Source of the DNA: Desulfosoma sp.
Lineage (GTDB): Bacteria; Desulfobacterota; Syntrophobacteria; Syntrophobacterales; DSM-9756
NCBI GenBank assembly: GCA_037481875.1
Contig: JBBFKY010000014.1
Coordinates: 1 to 64,000 of the forward strand
Length of the DNA stretch: 64,000 nt
Reading direction: 5' to 3'
In this document: piece by piece, positions 46,092 to 55,618 of the stretch
Position numbering within the stretch: the first letter of the stretch is position 1
Layout of the letters: every line of letters begins with the position of its first letter
Made by a program: the position numbers and the translations under genes
The notes under the pieces: generated by a model
Database searches by the model: none
Seen by the model: only the letters and a program-made list of their open reading frames with translations
Told to the model about the DNA's origin: nothing

Positions 46092-46691
46092 ATGTCCGGC
46101 GGAAGGAAGCTGATAACCTTGGCGGCTGTGGGTTTTATGGTTTTCGTGTGTGTTGGGGCTGGAGCAAGCCCTTCTGAGGAAGAGCGGGCTCGGCAGCTAG
46201 GGTCTAATGCTGCAACTGAGCTTCAGAGGGTGTTGAAATCGGAGCTGATGTCGGCCATCCAGGAGGGCGGACCAGGGCAAGCCATTCGCGTGTGTTCCCA
46301 AAAGGCTCTGCTCTTGACACAAAGCATTCCGCGTCTCATGGATGTTCCGTCCATGACGGTTAAACGAACCAGTTTGCGGTGTCGCAATGAGATGAATCGC
46401 CCCGATCATCTGGAGACCAAGATTCTGAAAGAAATGGAAGCCCGCCTTCAGGCACAAGAAGCTGTCGAACCGGTTCTTCGGCTGGAAAACAAAGTCTATC
46501 ATTACTTTGAACCGATTCGAACAGCCGGCGTATGCCTGACCTGCCACGGGCAAGAAGAAAAAATGCCCGAAAATATAAAGCAAACCTTGAACACTCTTTA
46601 CCCTCAGGATCAGGCTCGAGGTTACAGCGCCGGAGAATTTCGCGGCGTGATTCATGTGACGATTCCTCAAGAGGTGGTGGCGGAACCGTGA
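46092..46691 (+). CDS. periplasmic haem protein with DUF3365 (Tll0287-like) domain
   Basis: 199 residues from ATG 46092 after GGGAGG. The N-terminal signal peptide is about residues 1-28 (LITLAAVGFMVFVCVGAGASP). The DUF3365 fold follows (ELQRVLKSELMSAIQEGGPGQAIRVCSQKA, then SLRCRNEMNRPDHLE). A single c-type haem motif, VCLTCHGQEEKMP, lies near residue 145. It should be a monohaem cytochrome in the periplasm, either a redox carrier or a sensor. It is divergent from the rhodanese gene. Confidence 0.85.
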   Translation: MSGGRKLITLAAVGFMVFVCVGAGASPSEEERARQLGSNAATELQRVLKSELMSAIQEGGPGQAIRVCSQKALLLTQSIPRLMDVPSMTVKRTSLRCRNEMNRPDHLETKILKEMEARLQAQEAVEPVLRLENKVYHYFEPIRTAGVCLTCHGQEEKMPENIKQTLNTLYPQDQARGYSAGEFRGVIHVTIPQEVVAEP

Positions 46692-46709
46692 AGGTCAACC
46701 TTCTTGAGT

Positions 46710-47804
46710 TCAATGCGAGATTTCCTGTGTTTCCTTGATATGGGAGGTACCGGGGATAAGGGTTTTGGTGGCCAGCACGCCTGGAAGTTTTCGAATGTTT
46801 TCGTGAACGAACTGAGAAATGGTTTCGGCGTCGGAACTGAGAAGATCCCGGTGCAGCTGAATCTTGACCAAAAGATCCACATCTCCAAAGACGCTGTGCA
46901 CCTCCTGGACTTCCTTGAGATCCAGGAGTTTTTCCGTGATTTTTTCTTCCTTTTTGGCCTGCACGTTCATGAGGACAAAGGCTGTGATGGTTCGCCGCAT
47001 TTCAGGGTAGTGCTGTCCATTGACGTCTTTCATTTTTTCTCGAAAAGCCTCCATGTCGTCGGGAAGAATGTCGTTGAGGCCGATGCCGTATTGGCGTCGT
47101 TCCCCTTTTTCCCAGAGCCTTACCGAAATATAGGCGTACAGGTCGGCTGTGGTGCGTCCGGGAAAACCGTCAACCAGGCGGGCTTTGGAAAGAAGTGTGG
47201 TGAGAGGACGGTAAATGTGGTTGTACCAATCCCTGGCGGCTTCCTGCAGCGTGATATCGGTTCTTTCCCGGCTTCGCAAGTATTCGAGATGACGTTGAAT
47301 CTGGGCCAACAGACGATCATATTGGCCGGGTTCGGTGAGAGTGATGTCCGCGTGAAGGCCGGTGACATCAAGGAAATGAGCTCGTTGCCTGTAGACGGCG
47401 TCCTGTAAGTTGTCGCCGGATGGTATGAATTCCACGATATGCGCCAGAATTTCATCATGCCCTAGAGCCTTGGCGGCGGCGACGCGGTGATTGCCGTCCT
47501 CCACAAAGTAGACATCTCGAATCTGCCACAATTTCACAGGAGGCATCACCACACCCTGTCGCATGGCGTTCTTGATCTGTTCAAGTCGTTCCGAAGGCGC
47601 TCGGCTTTTCAGGTGAAACCGTTCGTCGAAATCCTGGTAGCGGCCGACGCTGCCCACAATTTTGGGCAGGGGCACCGTGCGCAGACCTCGATCCCGGCAT
47701 TCATAAGCGCCGTCGTGGCGCTGAAGGTCATGCAGAGTCTCGGGTCCAGGGGTTTTGGAAGGTTCGGGTTTTCGAAGCCCTAATCGTTCAAGCCATCGTT
47801 TCAT
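46710..47804 (-). CDS. ParB-like nuclease-fold protein with C-terminal Lrp/AsnC-type ligand domain
   Basis: 364 residues from ATG 47804 (MKRWLERLGLRK). Residues about 45-135 form a ParB/Srx-like domain: VPLPKIVGSVGRYQDFDERF and the motif FVEDGNHRVAAAKALGHDEI. A middle helical region (TLQEAARDWYNHIYRPL) follows. The last 85 residues read TAFVLMNVQAKKEEKITEKLLD and VHSVFGDVDLLVKIQLHRD, an Lrp/AsnC ligand-binding (RAM-like) domain without a helix-turn-helix. The combination suggests a regulator or nucleotide-using switch protein rather than a plasmid partition factor. The start overlaps the end of the metallophosphoesterase gene, so the two are translationally coupled. Confidence 0.8.
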   Translation of the reverse strand: MKRWLERLGLRKPEPSKTPGPETLHDLQRHDGAYECRDRGLRTVPLPKIVGSVGRYQDFDERFHLKSRAPSERLEQIKNAMRQGVVMPPVKLWQIRDVYFVEDGNHRVAAAKALGHDEILAHIVEFIPSGDNLQDAVYRQRAHFLDVTGLHADITLTEPGQYDRLLAQIQRHLEYLRSRERTDITLQEAARDWYNHIYRPLTTLLSKARLVDGFPGRTTADLYAYISVRLWEKGERRQYGIGLNDILPDDMEAFREKMKDVNGQHYPEMRRTITAFVLMNVQAKKEEKITEKLLDLKEVQEVHSVFGDVDLLVKIQLHRDLLSSDAETISQFVHENIRKLPGVLATKTLIPGTSHIKETQEISH

Positions 47805-48396
47805 GGTCTGTATCCACAACGGACCAGCCGACGGTGTTCACAATGGTGGTTTCGCCGAGCTGAAGAAGCCTTTGGGAAGGCTCATGAAAGGGACGATGCA
47901 CATGCCCGTGAATGAACCAACGGGGCTTCTGGGAACGAATAAACCGGACGAAACACTGAAATCCCCTGTGGCAGAGATCCTGCCCATCGCCGAAACCTCG
48001 GGGCGGTGCGTGAGCCAAAACCATATCCACACGGCCGCGCCATAAGAGTTTCAGGCGTGTTTTCCACACGATCCAACTCATTTGGGTTTCCGTGTACTGC
48101 ACAGGCCCGCCATTGTACCACATGGACCCCTCAAAACCCACGATCCGTAAACCCTTGAAAGAAATAAGGCGACCATGCACATTGACGGCTCCTTGAGGAG
48201 GCCGACTGACATAGCGAATGTCGTGATTGCCCCGCACATAGTAGACGGGCACACGAAAAACATGTCCCAAGTACGTGAGGTATTCCGGCGGCACATCCCC
48301 GCAGGAAAGCACGGCATCCAGGGGTTGAAAGGCCCTTGGATCGGTGACGGGAAAGAGTTCCGGACTCACCGTATCGGAAACAGTCAAAAAACGCAT
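47788..48396 (-). CDS. metallophosphoesterase
   Basis: 202 residues from ATG 48396 (MRFLTVSDTVSPELF). Calcineurin-like motifs: VSDTV replaces the usual D-x-H first motif; VLSCGDVPPEYL gives GD; YVRGNHDIRY gives GNHD; LAHAPPRG and WFIHGHVHRPF supply the His ligands. The changed first motif recurs in a sub-group of this superfamily and may alter metal use. The substrate is unknown. The stop lies inside the following ParB-like gene start. Confidence 0.88.
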   Translation of the reverse strand: MRFLTVSDTVSPELFPVTDPRAFQPLDAVLSCGDVPPEYLTYLGHVFRVPVYYVRGNHDIRYVSRPPQGAVNVHGRLISFKGLRIVGFEGSMWYNGGPVQYTETQMSWIVWKTRLKLLWRGRVDMVLAHAPPRGFGDGQDLCHRGFQCFVRFIRSQKPRWFIHGHVHRPFHEPSQRLLQLGETTIVNTVGWSVVDTDHETMA

Positions 48397-48601
48397 GGGA
48401 CAAAATCCGCTGGCAAGAAGACCTGCCGAGCTTGAATGGGATGAAGCGCTCGGGTGCCGGGTCCGACAATGCCTTGAGGTCACAGCGCGATCAATCACGC
48501 GCAGGAATGGATCGTTGCGTCCGCCCCTCAGCAAAAACCCGTCCCATTTGAAAAAGGACCGGCCCGGCGACCTGCGCTTCCAGGAAAATCATCACCTCCG
48601 C

Positions 48602-49123
48602 TTATTTCTCGACGGCGTTGAAAGCGATCGGGAAAAGCCGATCGCCCAGTCTCAGGGCGAACCGATCTTCGTCCAGAGGCTCAATCCATTGAGCCACCTG
48701 ATAATAGGCGGGTCTTGAGAAGCGAGCCGGAAAGCGTCCTTGCCGAATGCGGCAATAGAGCACGTTCTCCGCTCCGACCCACAAACTGCGGGGATCCAGG
48801 ATTTCGGTTTCCGCAAGATGCTTGAAGGTCAACTGCAGGTGGATTTCATTGGAGCCGTTGGTGACGCGATCGACGCGGGTGACGACAAAAGGCGTATCCG
48901 CCACGACGATGGGATACACTCGGCCTTGCCATTCAAGGACATAACGGCCGTCGTCGCAGAGACGCAGGCACTGATAAAAGGTTTCAAGAATTTCCCGGCG
49001 AAAAATGGGTCGATCTCCGTAAAACCAATCCCCTTCTCGATCCACAAGAATCAGTATATCTTCTCCGTTAGACGTCGTGGTCTCCGTTCGAATTTGGCTG
49101 GATTGAAGTGTGTCGTCGCTCAT
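48602..49123 (-). CDS. DUF1285-like protein
   Basis: 173 residues from ATG 49123 (MSDDTLQSSQ) after GGAG. The core reads LVDREGDWFYGDRPIFRREILETFYQCLRL, then DGRYVLEWQGRVYPIVVADTPFVV, a pattern I associate with DUF1285 (paired beta-rich halves). The C-terminal half carries YCRIRQGRFPARFSRPAYYQVAQWIE. Function unknown, cytoplasmic. It lies 37 bases after dtd in the same direction. Confidence 0.7.
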   Translation of the reverse strand: MSDDTLQSSQIRTETTTSNGEDILILVDREGDWFYGDRPIFRREILETFYQCLRLCDDGRYVLEWQGRVYPIVVADTPFVVTRVDRVTNGSNEIHLQLTFKHLAETEILDPRSLWVGAENVLYCRIRQGRFPARFSRPAYYQVAQWIEPLDEDRFALRLGDRLFPIAFNAVEK

Positions 49124-49160
49124 GATAGCTCCTTCGATGGCGTGCATGGGCTCTTGAGGA

Positions 49161-49610
49161 TCAAAAGTTTTTGCGGCTGTCCAAAAGCAGTGTGACCGGA
49201 CCGTCGTTGGTCAAATGAACGGCCATGGTTTCTTGAAAGATTCCGGTGGCAACAGGAACGCCCAAAGCCTCAACTTCCTGAATGAAGGTTTCGTAAAGAC
49301 GTCGAGCGGGCTCCAAGGGGGCTGCGTCCACAAAGGAGGGGCGGCGCCCTTTGCGGCAATCACCCCAGAGGGTGAACTGGGAGACGGCCAGGACGGCCCC
49401 GCCCGTTTCCAACACCGAACGGTTCAGTTTACCTTGCTCGTCCGCAAAGATTCGCATATGGACGATCTTTTCCGCAAGGTATCGGGCATCGTGGTCGGTG
49501 TCTTCGCGACCGACGCCGAGAAGCACGAGAAGACCTTTGCCGATGGCCCCCACGATCTTTCCTTGCACTTCTACGGACGCTCGAGAAACCCTCTGCACGA
49601 CGGCTCGCAT
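49161..49610 (-). CDS. dtd: D-aminoacyl-tRNA deacylase
   Basis: 149 residues from ATG 49610 ([19 protein letters not shown]), after AGGGAAGG. Conserved family blocks are all present: [62 protein letters not shown] (the SQFTL substrate motif) and the C-terminal [15 protein letters not shown] (NxGPVT motif). The enzyme removes D-amino acids and glycine mischarged on tRNA. Normal length. It is divergent from the radical SAM gene. Confidence 0.97.
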   Translation of the reverse strand: MRAVVQRVSRASVEVQGKIVGAIGKGLLVLLGVGREDTDHDARYLAEKIVHMRIFADEQGKLNRSVLETGGAVLAVSQFTLWGDCRKGRRPSFVDAAPLEPARRLYETFIQEVEALGVPVATGIFQETMAVHLTNDGPVTLLLDSRKNF

Positions 49611-49699
49611 GAAACCTTCCCTCAGCTTTTTTGACCTTTTCAACCGACGCAGGATATAAAAGGAACCCGGCCCATGGCAAACGGTTTTGAGAAACAGGA

Positions 49700-51085
49700 A
49701 TGAAGCCCATGCCCCATTCCCCTACGGTCCTTCTGGTAAACCCCTGGATCACGGATTTTGCCGCCTACGATTTGTGGGCGAAACCCTTGGGACTTTTGCT
49801 TCTTGGCGCCTTGCTGCGCGATGAAGGCTGGCGTGTCGTTTTCATCGATTGTCTGGAGCGGCACGACCCGGATACGGAAGGGCGTACCGACGTCCTTTCG
49901 GGAAGAGACGATGCCTTCGGGACGGGAAAATATTTTAAGACGCCCATACCCGTTCCTGAAATTTTGGCCGATTTGGGCCGTCCCTTTTTCCGCTACGGAA
50001 TTCATCCGGACAGCTTTCGAAAAAAGCTGACCGAAATTCCCAGGCCTAACCTGGTATGTGTGACCAGCCATATGACATACTGGTATCCTGGGGTTCAGGA
50101 AACCATTGGTGTGATTCGGGAGGTTCTGCCGGAGGTGCCGGTGTGGTTAGGAGGCGTCTATGCACGGTTGTGTTCCAAGCATGCTCGGGAAAAAAGCGGG
50201 GCTGACCGTGTCTTCAGCAGTGGGTCTTTGAAAGACGTAGCTTTGGCGTTGGAAGCATTTCTGGGGTATCCGCTGAAAAATGTCGAGGCCTGGGCAAATG
50301 TGACACGATCGTGCGTTCCGGCCCTGGATCTGCTGGTGCAGCCTACCTACGGTCCTCTTCTCTTAAGCCTTGGCTGCCCCTATCGGTGTCCGTACTGTGC
50401 TTCGTCGGTGCTGCAAAAGGAGAGACTCACCTTTTCGATCGATAAGCTGTGGGCCCAAGTGCTGTCTTTTCAAGAAAAAACCGGTGTTCGTGATTACGCC
50501 TTTTACGATGATGCTCTTCTGTTGACCGGCAAATCGGTTCTGGAAAGTCTTTTGAAAAAAGTGATGCAGGCCGGTCTTTCGCTAAGGTTTCATACGCCCA
50601 ACGCCCTTCATGTGCGGGGTCTGACCGATCCGGCATGGTGTCGACTTCTTTTTGAAGCAGGTTTTGTCACTCTACGGTTGGGTTTGGAAACTACGCGAGG
50701 AGAGCGACAGAGACAATGGGGCGGCAAAACCGATCTCAAAATGTTTTATCAGGCCATGGAAAATCTTTTTCGAGCGGGCTTTTCTTCCAAAAATATCGGG
50801 GTCTACCTCTTGGCGGGCGTTCCGGAACAAACCCCGGAAGAAGTGGCGGAAGCCATCGAAGTGGTCCGCGACGCCGAAGCCCAACCTTTTGTGGCGGAAT
50901 TTTCGCCGATTCCTGGAACCGCGCTGTGGAATAGAGCCGTAAAGATCAGCGCCTTTCCTTTGCTAGACGAACCTTTGACTCATAACAATTCTTTATTTGC
51001 GTGCCGGCGTTCCGATTTTACCCTGGAAGACCTCTCGGCTTTAAAGAAGCTCGCGCGGGACGCACGACGTAGGCTCGCATCCTAG
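49700..51085 (+). CDS. B12-binding-domain radical SAM protein
   Basis: 461 residues. The N-terminal cobalamin-binding-like fold (about 8-160, [41 protein letters not shown], later [15 protein letters not shown]) precedes a radical SAM domain whose [4Fe-4S] motif is [16 protein letters not shown] (about residue 225). The core continues with [40 protein letters not shown] and [20 protein letters not shown]. Proteins of this layout perform methyl transfers or ring rearrangements, but this sub-group has no assigned reaction. The start is ATG 49700 (ATG 49709 possible). Transcribed alone, ending 200 bases before nuoA. Confidence 0.88.
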   Translation: MKPMPHSPTVLLVNPWITDFAAYDLWAKPLGLLLLGALLRDEGWRVVFIDCLERHDPDTEGRTDVLSGRDDAFGTGKYFKTPIPVPEILADLGRPFFRYGIHPDSFRKKLTEIPRPNLVCVTSHMTYWYPGVQETIGVIREVLPEVPVWLGGVYARLCSKHAREKSGADRVFSSGSLKDVALALEAFLGYPLKNVEAWANVTRSCVPALDLLVQPTYGPLLLSLGCPYRCPYCASSVLQKERLTFSIDKLWAQVLSFQEKTGVRDYAFYDDALLLTGKSVLESLLKKVMQAGLSLRFHTPNALHVRGLTDPAWCRLLFEAGFVTLRLGLETTRGERQRQWGGKTDLKMFYQAMENLFRAGFSSKNIGVYLLAGVPEQTPEEVAEAIEVVRDAEAQPFVAEFSPIPGTALWNRAVKISAFPLLDEPLTHNNSLFACRRSDFTLEDLSALKKLARDARRRLAS

Positions 51086-51109
51086 ACCCCTTCCTTCGTG
51101 AAATATTTC

Positions 51110-51138
51110 TTGACCGCCTTTGGCAACGGCGGTATACA
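51110..51138 (+). promoter_or_regulatory. sigma-70 promoter of the nuo operon
   Basis: TTGACC (51110-51115) and TATACA (51133-51138) are separated by exactly 17 bases, near-consensus -35 and -10 elements. The predicted start near 51145 leaves an untranslated leader of about 140 bases before nuoA. Confidence 0.75.
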
Positions 51139-51285
51139 CTCCTTCCCATATCGGGATCCTGCCGAACCATGCCGTATTTGAGGAAGGGGGGATCCCTAAA
51201 AATATGGAACGGTGTGTGACAAGGATCACAATTCCCAAGAAGGGGTTGTGGAAACCATGGGTATTGTCGGTATGGGATCGCGCGC

Positions 51286-51639
51286 ATGAATCCTTATGTT
51301 CCCGTTCTCATTATGTTCTTTGTGGCGGCGGCCACGGCGGCCGGCATGATCGCGGCTACCACCTACATCGGCCCAAAGAAAAAGTTTGCCGAAAAAATGG
51401 AGGTGTTCGAATGTGGCGAAAGCCCCATTGTGAACCCCAAGCAGAGATTCTCGGTGAAGTTTTATCTCGTGGCTTTATTTTTTGTGATCTTCGACATTGA
51501 AACTGTCTTTTTGTACCCTTGGGCGGTTTTGTTCAACGACCTTGGGTGGTTTGGTTTTGTGGAAATGATGTTGTTTGTGTTCATTTTGGCCGTGGGCCTT
51601 GTTTACATATGGAGAAGGGGAGCTTTGGAATGGGATTGA
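51286..51639 (+). CDS. nuoA: NADH-quinone oxidoreductase subunit A
   Basis: 117 residues with three membrane segments and the family stretch KMEVFECGESPIVNPKQRFSVKFYLVALFFVIFDIETVFLYPWAV, which includes the conserved ECG and FDIE motifs of the loop and second helix. NuoA is part of the membrane arm at the quinone-site junction of complex I. First gene of the operon; it overlaps the start of nuoB by 10 bases. Confidence 0.97.
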   Translation: MNPYVPVLIMFFVAAATAAGMIAATTYIGPKKKFAEKMEVFECGESPIVNPKQRFSVKFYLVALFFVIFDIETVFLYPWAVLFNDLGWFGFVEMMLFVFILAVGLVYIWRRGALEWD

Positions 51640-52199
51640 AGCTTTCGCGCTGGCAAGTCACGCGCGATCTTGTGGCGAGACAGAAGGAAAGCACGGGGCC
51701 TGAGCGCCTTTTGGATGGCAGCGTGATTTTGACCCGGCTGGAAGCGGCGGTCAACTGGGCCCGCAAGTATTCCTTTTTCCTTTATCCTTTTGTGACGGCC
51801 TGTTGCGGCATGGAATTCATGTCGGTGGCCGGGCCTCGTTACGACCTGGACCGATTTGGGGCCGCTCTGCCTCGTTTTTCTCCACGTCAGGCTGACCTTC
51901 TCATGGTGGTCGGCACCATCAGCCACAAGCAGGCCCCCATTCTTGTCAAAGTCTACAACCAGATGGCGGAACCCAAATGGGTTTTCGCCTTTGGTGTGTG
52001 TGCGGTTTCAGGCGGGTTTTACGACAACTACTCCGTGGTTCAGGGCATTGACACTCTAATTCCTGTGGACATTTATGTTCCGGGATGCCCGCCGCGCCCG
52101 GAGATGGTTTTAGATGGTTTGTTGCAGCTGCAGCAGAAGGTCAAGGAGGAGCGGTGGTCGGATTGGCCGCGGGGTGAAGCGCCGGTGAGCCGCTGTTAG
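51630..52199 (+). CDS. nuoB: NADH-quinone oxidoreductase subunit B
   Basis: 189 residues from ATG 51630, inside the end of nuoA. It carries the four cysteines of cluster N2: TACCGMEFMSVAGPRYD, FAFGVCAVSGGFYDNY and VPGCPPRPEMVLDGLLQLQ. Cluster N2 hands electrons to quinone (or another acceptor) at the junction of the hydrophilic and membrane arms. The third site reads GVCAVSGG where many homologues have GACASSGG; the ligand is kept. Soluble, on the cytoplasmic side. Confidence 0.97.
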   Translation: MGLKLSRWQVTRDLVARQKESTGPERLLDGSVILTRLEAAVNWARKYSFFLYPFVTACCGMEFMSVAGPRYDLDRFGAALPRFSPRQADLLMVVGTISHKQAPILVKVYNQMAEPKWVFAFGVCAVSGGFYDNYSVVQGIDTLIPVDIYVPGCPPRPEMVLDGLLQLQQKVKEERWSDWPRGEAPVSRC

Positions 52200-52219
52200 G
52201 GCCGGTAGCGAACAAGGAT

Positions 52220-52711
52220 ATGGGGCTCATGGACGAAAGCGTCACGCTCAAAAAGCTGGCTCAGAAGTTTCCGGACGCCGTGGTCGGCACGCACCGATTT
52301 CGAGGCGACGACACGGTCATCGTCACCAAGGATAAGATTCGCGACATTTGTTTCTTTCTCCGGGACGACCCGGATCTGCTCTATAACTTCATGATGGACC
52401 TGACGGTGGTGGATTATCTGGGGCGGGAACCTCGCTTTGAAGTGGTCTATCACCTTTATTCCCTGGCTCACAATCAAAGGGTTCGCCTCAAAGCTCTAGT
52501 GCCCGAATCCGACCTCACCATTGATTCGGTGGTGCCGGTATGGATCGCCGCCGACTGGTTTGAGCGGGAGGCGTACGATATGTACGGGGTGGTCTTCCAG
52601 GGCCATCCCAATTTGCGTCGTATTCTCCTTTACGAGGGCTTTGAAGGGCATCCCTTGCGCAAGGACTATCCGCTGAAGAAAAGGCAGCCCCTGATCGGCC
52701 CTGTCAACTAA
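52220..52711 (+). CDS. nuoC: NADH-quinone oxidoreductase subunit C
   Basis: 163 residues. The family signature is EVVYHLYSLAHNQRVRLKALV, then WIAADWFEREAYDMYGVVFQGHPNLRRILLYEGFEGHPLRKDYPL (the ERE-YDM-GHP-LRRIL-PLRKDYP pattern). It forms part of the hydrophilic connecting module with NuoB and NuoD. The start is ATG 52220; ATG 52229 is equally possible. nuoC and nuoD are separate genes here, not fused. Confidence 0.96.
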   Translation: MGLMDESVTLKKLAQKFPDAVVGTHRFRGDDTVIVTKDKIRDICFFLRDDPDLLYNFMMDLTVVDYLGREPRFEVVYHLYSLAHNQRVRLKALVPESDLTIDSVVPVWIAADWFEREAYDMYGVVFQGHPNLRRILLYEGFEGHPLRKDYPLKKRQPLIGPVN

Positions 52712-52731
52712 CACTCCAATGGATAGGCGCC

Positions 52732-53922
52732 ATGTCTGAAATTTCAAGAGACCTTCATACCGAACTCATGGTCATCAACATGGGTCCATCGCACCCGGTG
52801 ACCCATGGCACGGTGAAGTTCCTAGCCACCCTGGAAGGAGAAACCATCGTGGACCTCGATGTGGAGATCGGCTACCTCCACCGAGGTTTTGAAAAGATGT
52901 GCGAAAACAGCACATGGCAACAGGTGATCCCCTATACGGATCGTCTCAACTACGTCTCTCCCCTGATCAACAACACGGGCTATGCCCTGGCTGTGGAAAA
53001 GCTTTTGGGAATCGATGTGCCCGAGCGGTGCAAGTATTTGAGGGTCATCGCCTGCGAACTGTCGCGCCTTGCGGACCATTTGACCAACGTGGCGGCTGCC
53101 GGCTTGGAATTGGGTGCCTTTACGGCCTTTCTCTATTTTGTGGAAGCTCGCGAACTGGTCTGGGATCTCATAGAAGCTCTGTGCGGCGCTCGAGTGACCG
53201 TCAATTATGTGCGCATCGGCGGCCTCAAAAACGATCTGCCGGAGCGCTTTGACGAAAAAGTCAAGCATGTCTTCAAAGAAGTGCGGCGTCTGTGGAAGGA
53301 TGTGGACAAGCTCCTGACCAAGAACCGCATATTCATCGACCGTGTGCGGGGTGTAGGCGCCATCAGCGGGGAAGAGGCCATCGCTTACGGATTTACGGGG
53401 CCGTGCCTCAGAGCCTGCGGTGTGCCGTACGATGTGCGCAAAGCCCAGCCCTATCTGGTGTATGACCGCATGGATTTTGAGGTCCCTATTGGGGAAACGG
53501 GCGATAATTACGACAAGTACTTGGTGCGCATGGAAGAAATGCAGCAGAGCATGCGCATCGTGGAACAGGCCTTGGCGCAGATGCCTGACGGTCCCATCAA
53601 TGTGCGACTGCCTCACGTGCGCATGGAACCAAAGGAAAAAATTTACACCCGCATCGACTCTCTCATTTACCACTTCAAGACGGTCATCGAAGGCATCAAG
53701 CCGCCTCCAGGTGAAGTGTACCAGGCTGTGGAAGGCGGAAACGGTGAGTTGGGGTTTTATCTGGTGAGCGACGGCAGCGGCAAACCGGTCAAGTGCCGAG
53801 TGAGACCGCCCTGCTTTGCTTTGACCGCCGCCATGCCGAGGCTGGTCAAAGGCCGGTTGCTTGCGGATATCGTCCCCACATTTGACATGATCAACATGAT
53901 CGGCGGAGAATGCGATAGATAG
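52732..53922 (+). CDS. nuoD: NADH-quinone oxidoreductase subunit D
   Basis: 396 residues, complete for the 49-kDa family: MGPSHPVTHGTVKFLATLEGE with the quinone-site HPxxHG loop, EIGYLHRGFEKMCEN, DRLNYVSPLINNTGYALAVEKLLG, the DVRKAQPYLVYDRMDFEVP block and the C-terminal DIVPTFDMINMIGGECDR. The cysteine ligands of the related [NiFe] hydrogenases are absent, so this is complex I rather than a hydrogenase. It lines the quinone pocket with NuoB. Confidence 0.98.
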   Translation: MSEISRDLHTELMVINMGPSHPVTHGTVKFLATLEGETIVDLDVEIGYLHRGFEKMCENSTWQQVIPYTDRLNYVSPLINNTGYALAVEKLLGIDVPERCKYLRVIACELSRLADHLTNVAAAGLELGAFTAFLYFVEARELVWDLIEALCGARVTVNYVRIGGLKNDLPERFDEKVKHVFKEVRRLWKDVDKLLTKNRIFIDRVRGVGAISGEEAIAYGFTGPCLRACGVPYDVRKAQPYLVYDRMDFEVPIGETGDNYDKYLVRMEEMQQSMRIVEQALAQMPDGPINVRLPHVRMEPKEKIYTRIDSLIYHFKTVIEGIKPPPGEVYQAVEGGNGELGFYLVSDGSGKPVKCRVRPPCFALTAAMPRLVKGRLLADIVPTFDMINMIGGECDR

Positions 53923-53924
53923 CC

Positions 53925-54998
53925 ATGGCTGCAGATCTTATCGAATCCGTTGCCAAGATCCTCTTCATCTTCGCGGTCAACGTGGGCGTTTTCGCGCCCA
54001 TTTTGGGGTGGGTGGAGAGAAAGCAGAGCGCCGTGATGCAGGATCGTATCGGCGCCAACCGAGCTGACATTTTGGGTTTTACGGCCATCGGATTGTTCCA
54101 TTCCCTCGCCGATGCCATCAAGCTGCTCACCAAGGAAGATTTCGTTCCCGCCAACGCCAACAAGTTCTTTCACACTCTGGCGCCTTTTATTTCTCTGGTT
54201 CCCGCCATCGCCGCGTTCGCCATTGTGCCTTTCGGCGGTCGTTACGAACTGTTCGGCCACGAGGTACATTTGGTCATTGCGGACCTGGATGTCGGCATTC
54301 TTTACGTGTTCGCTTTAGCCGGTTTGGCTACCTACGGGACGGTGCTGGCGGGATGGTCTTCTCGAAGCAACTGGTCTCTTTTGGGTGGTCTTCGGGCCTC
54401 GGCCCAGATGCTTTCCTATGAAGTGGCCATGGGGCTGAGCATCATCGGTCTCATTATGGTCTATGGAACCCTTAAACTTACGGAAATCGGCGCTATTCAA
54501 GAGGACTTCTTCCGCTGGGGAATCTTTCTGCAACCCCTAGGGTTCATCATTTTCATGACTTGCGCTATTGCGGAAAACAAGCGCATTCCCTTTGACATTC
54601 CGGAAGCGGAATCGGAGCTGGTGGCTGGGTATTTCACGGAATACAGCGGCATGAAGTTCGTCATGTTTTGGATGGCTGAGTTTTTGGAGATGGTAACCAT
54701 CAGTGCCGTGGTGACCACACTCTTTTTCGGCGCTTGGCACATCCCCTTTGTGACGGACGCCATGCTGCTGAGTTGGTTTCAGTTTGCGGGGCCCAACGGC
54801 GCCGCCGCCTTGGCCATGTTGGTCAACATTGCGGTCTTTTTTACGAAGGTGTCTTTCTTCATCTGGCTGCAAATGACCATCCGGTGGACGCTTCCGCGCT
54901 TCCGATATGACCAGGTCATGAGAATGTGCTGGAAGATGTTGCTGCCGCTTTCCCTCATCAACCTCTCAATTACCGGGCTGGTGGTTTTGCTGCTATGA
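53925..54998 (+). CDS. nuoH: NADH-quinone oxidoreductase subunit H
   Basis: 357 residues with about eight membrane helices. Conserved cytoplasmic loops are present: WVERKQSAVMQDRIGANRA, ADAIKLLTKEDFVPANANK, and NKRIPFDIPEAESELVAGYFTEYSGMKF with the acidic residues that form the quinone channel entrance. This is the link between the quinone site and the proton pumps. The stop overlaps the nuoI start as ATGA. Confidence 0.97.
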   Translation: MAADLIESVAKILFIFAVNVGVFAPILGWVERKQSAVMQDRIGANRADILGFTAIGLFHSLADAIKLLTKEDFVPANANKFFHTLAPFISLVPAIAAFAIVPFGGRYELFGHEVHLVIADLDVGILYVFALAGLATYGTVLAGWSSRSNWSLLGGLRASAQMLSYEVAMGLSIIGLIMVYGTLKLTEIGAIQEDFFRWGIFLQPLGFIIFMTCAIAENKRIPFDIPEAESELVAGYFTEYSGMKFVMFWMAEFLEMVTISAVVTTLFFGAWHIPFVTDAMLLSWFQFAGPNGAAALAMLVNIAVFFTKVSFFIWLQMTIRWTLPRFRYDQVMRMCWKMLLPLSLINLSITGLVVLLL

Positions 54999-55618
54999 GG
55001 ACAACGACAGGTTTGGAGCACACCGTGACTTCCGTGCAGGTGGGCATTCCCGCGGCGGTCTTGAAGCCCAAAAAGGTGCGGCGTCGCCTGGACATGACCT
55101 TGTGGGAAAAGCTCTATGTGGCCGAAATCGTGCGCGGGCTGGTGGTGACCAGCAAGCATTTCTTCATCAACATGATCGGCTTCATCTTTCCTCCGGCCGG
55201 AAAGAAGCGCAAAATCTTTACGGTCTATTACCCGGAAGAGAAACTCACACTGCCTCCAGCCTATCGTGGCCGGCCCGTGTTGGTGGCCGATGCCCAGGGC
55301 AAGGAGAAGTGCGTGGCCTGCGGATTGTGCGAGAAGATGTGCCCGGCCCATGCCATCTCGATCGTGGCGGCCGAAAAGGCTCCGGGAGAGAGGTATCCGG
55401 AGCGGTACACTTTGGATTTAGGTCGTTGCGTGTATTGTGGGTATTGTGAAGAGGTATGCCCTAAGGAAGCCATTGTGATGAGCGATGAATACCAGGGGCT
55501 CGCGCAGAGGGAACGCAGCCGGCTGGTCTTCCAAAAGGAGCAGTTGTTGAGGCCGGAGTCGAAGGTCAAGGCGCGTCTTTCTTATGTGAGAAGGATATAC
55601 TCCAAATGGAACTACTGA
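54995..55618 (+). CDS. nuoI: NADH-quinone oxidoreductase subunit I
   Basis: 207 residues from ATG 54995 within the nuoH stop. Two [4Fe-4S] motifs (clusters N6a/N6b) are seen: CVACGLCEKMCPAHAI and CVYCGYCEEVCPKEAI, about 40 residues apart. The N-terminal amphipathic part (VRGLVVTSKHFFINMIGFIFPP) should lie on the membrane surface. It carries electrons from the upper arm to N2. The end overlaps nuoJ by 13 bases. Confidence 0.96.
   Translation: MRTTTGLEHTVTSVQVGIPAAVLKPKKVRRRLDMTLWEKLYVAEIVRGLVVTSKHFFINMIGFIFPPAGKKRKIFTVYYPEEKLTLPPAYRGRPVLVADAQGKEKCVACGLCEKMCPAHAISIVAAEKAPGERYPERYTLDLGRCVYCGYCEEVCPKEAIVMSDEYQGLAQRERSRLVFQKEQLLRPESKVKARLSYVRRIYSKWNY

Noticed and set aside
52822-53673. 283-codon antisense frame over nuoD
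   Set aside because: nuoD is complete and highly conserved; the opposite frame is a shadow.
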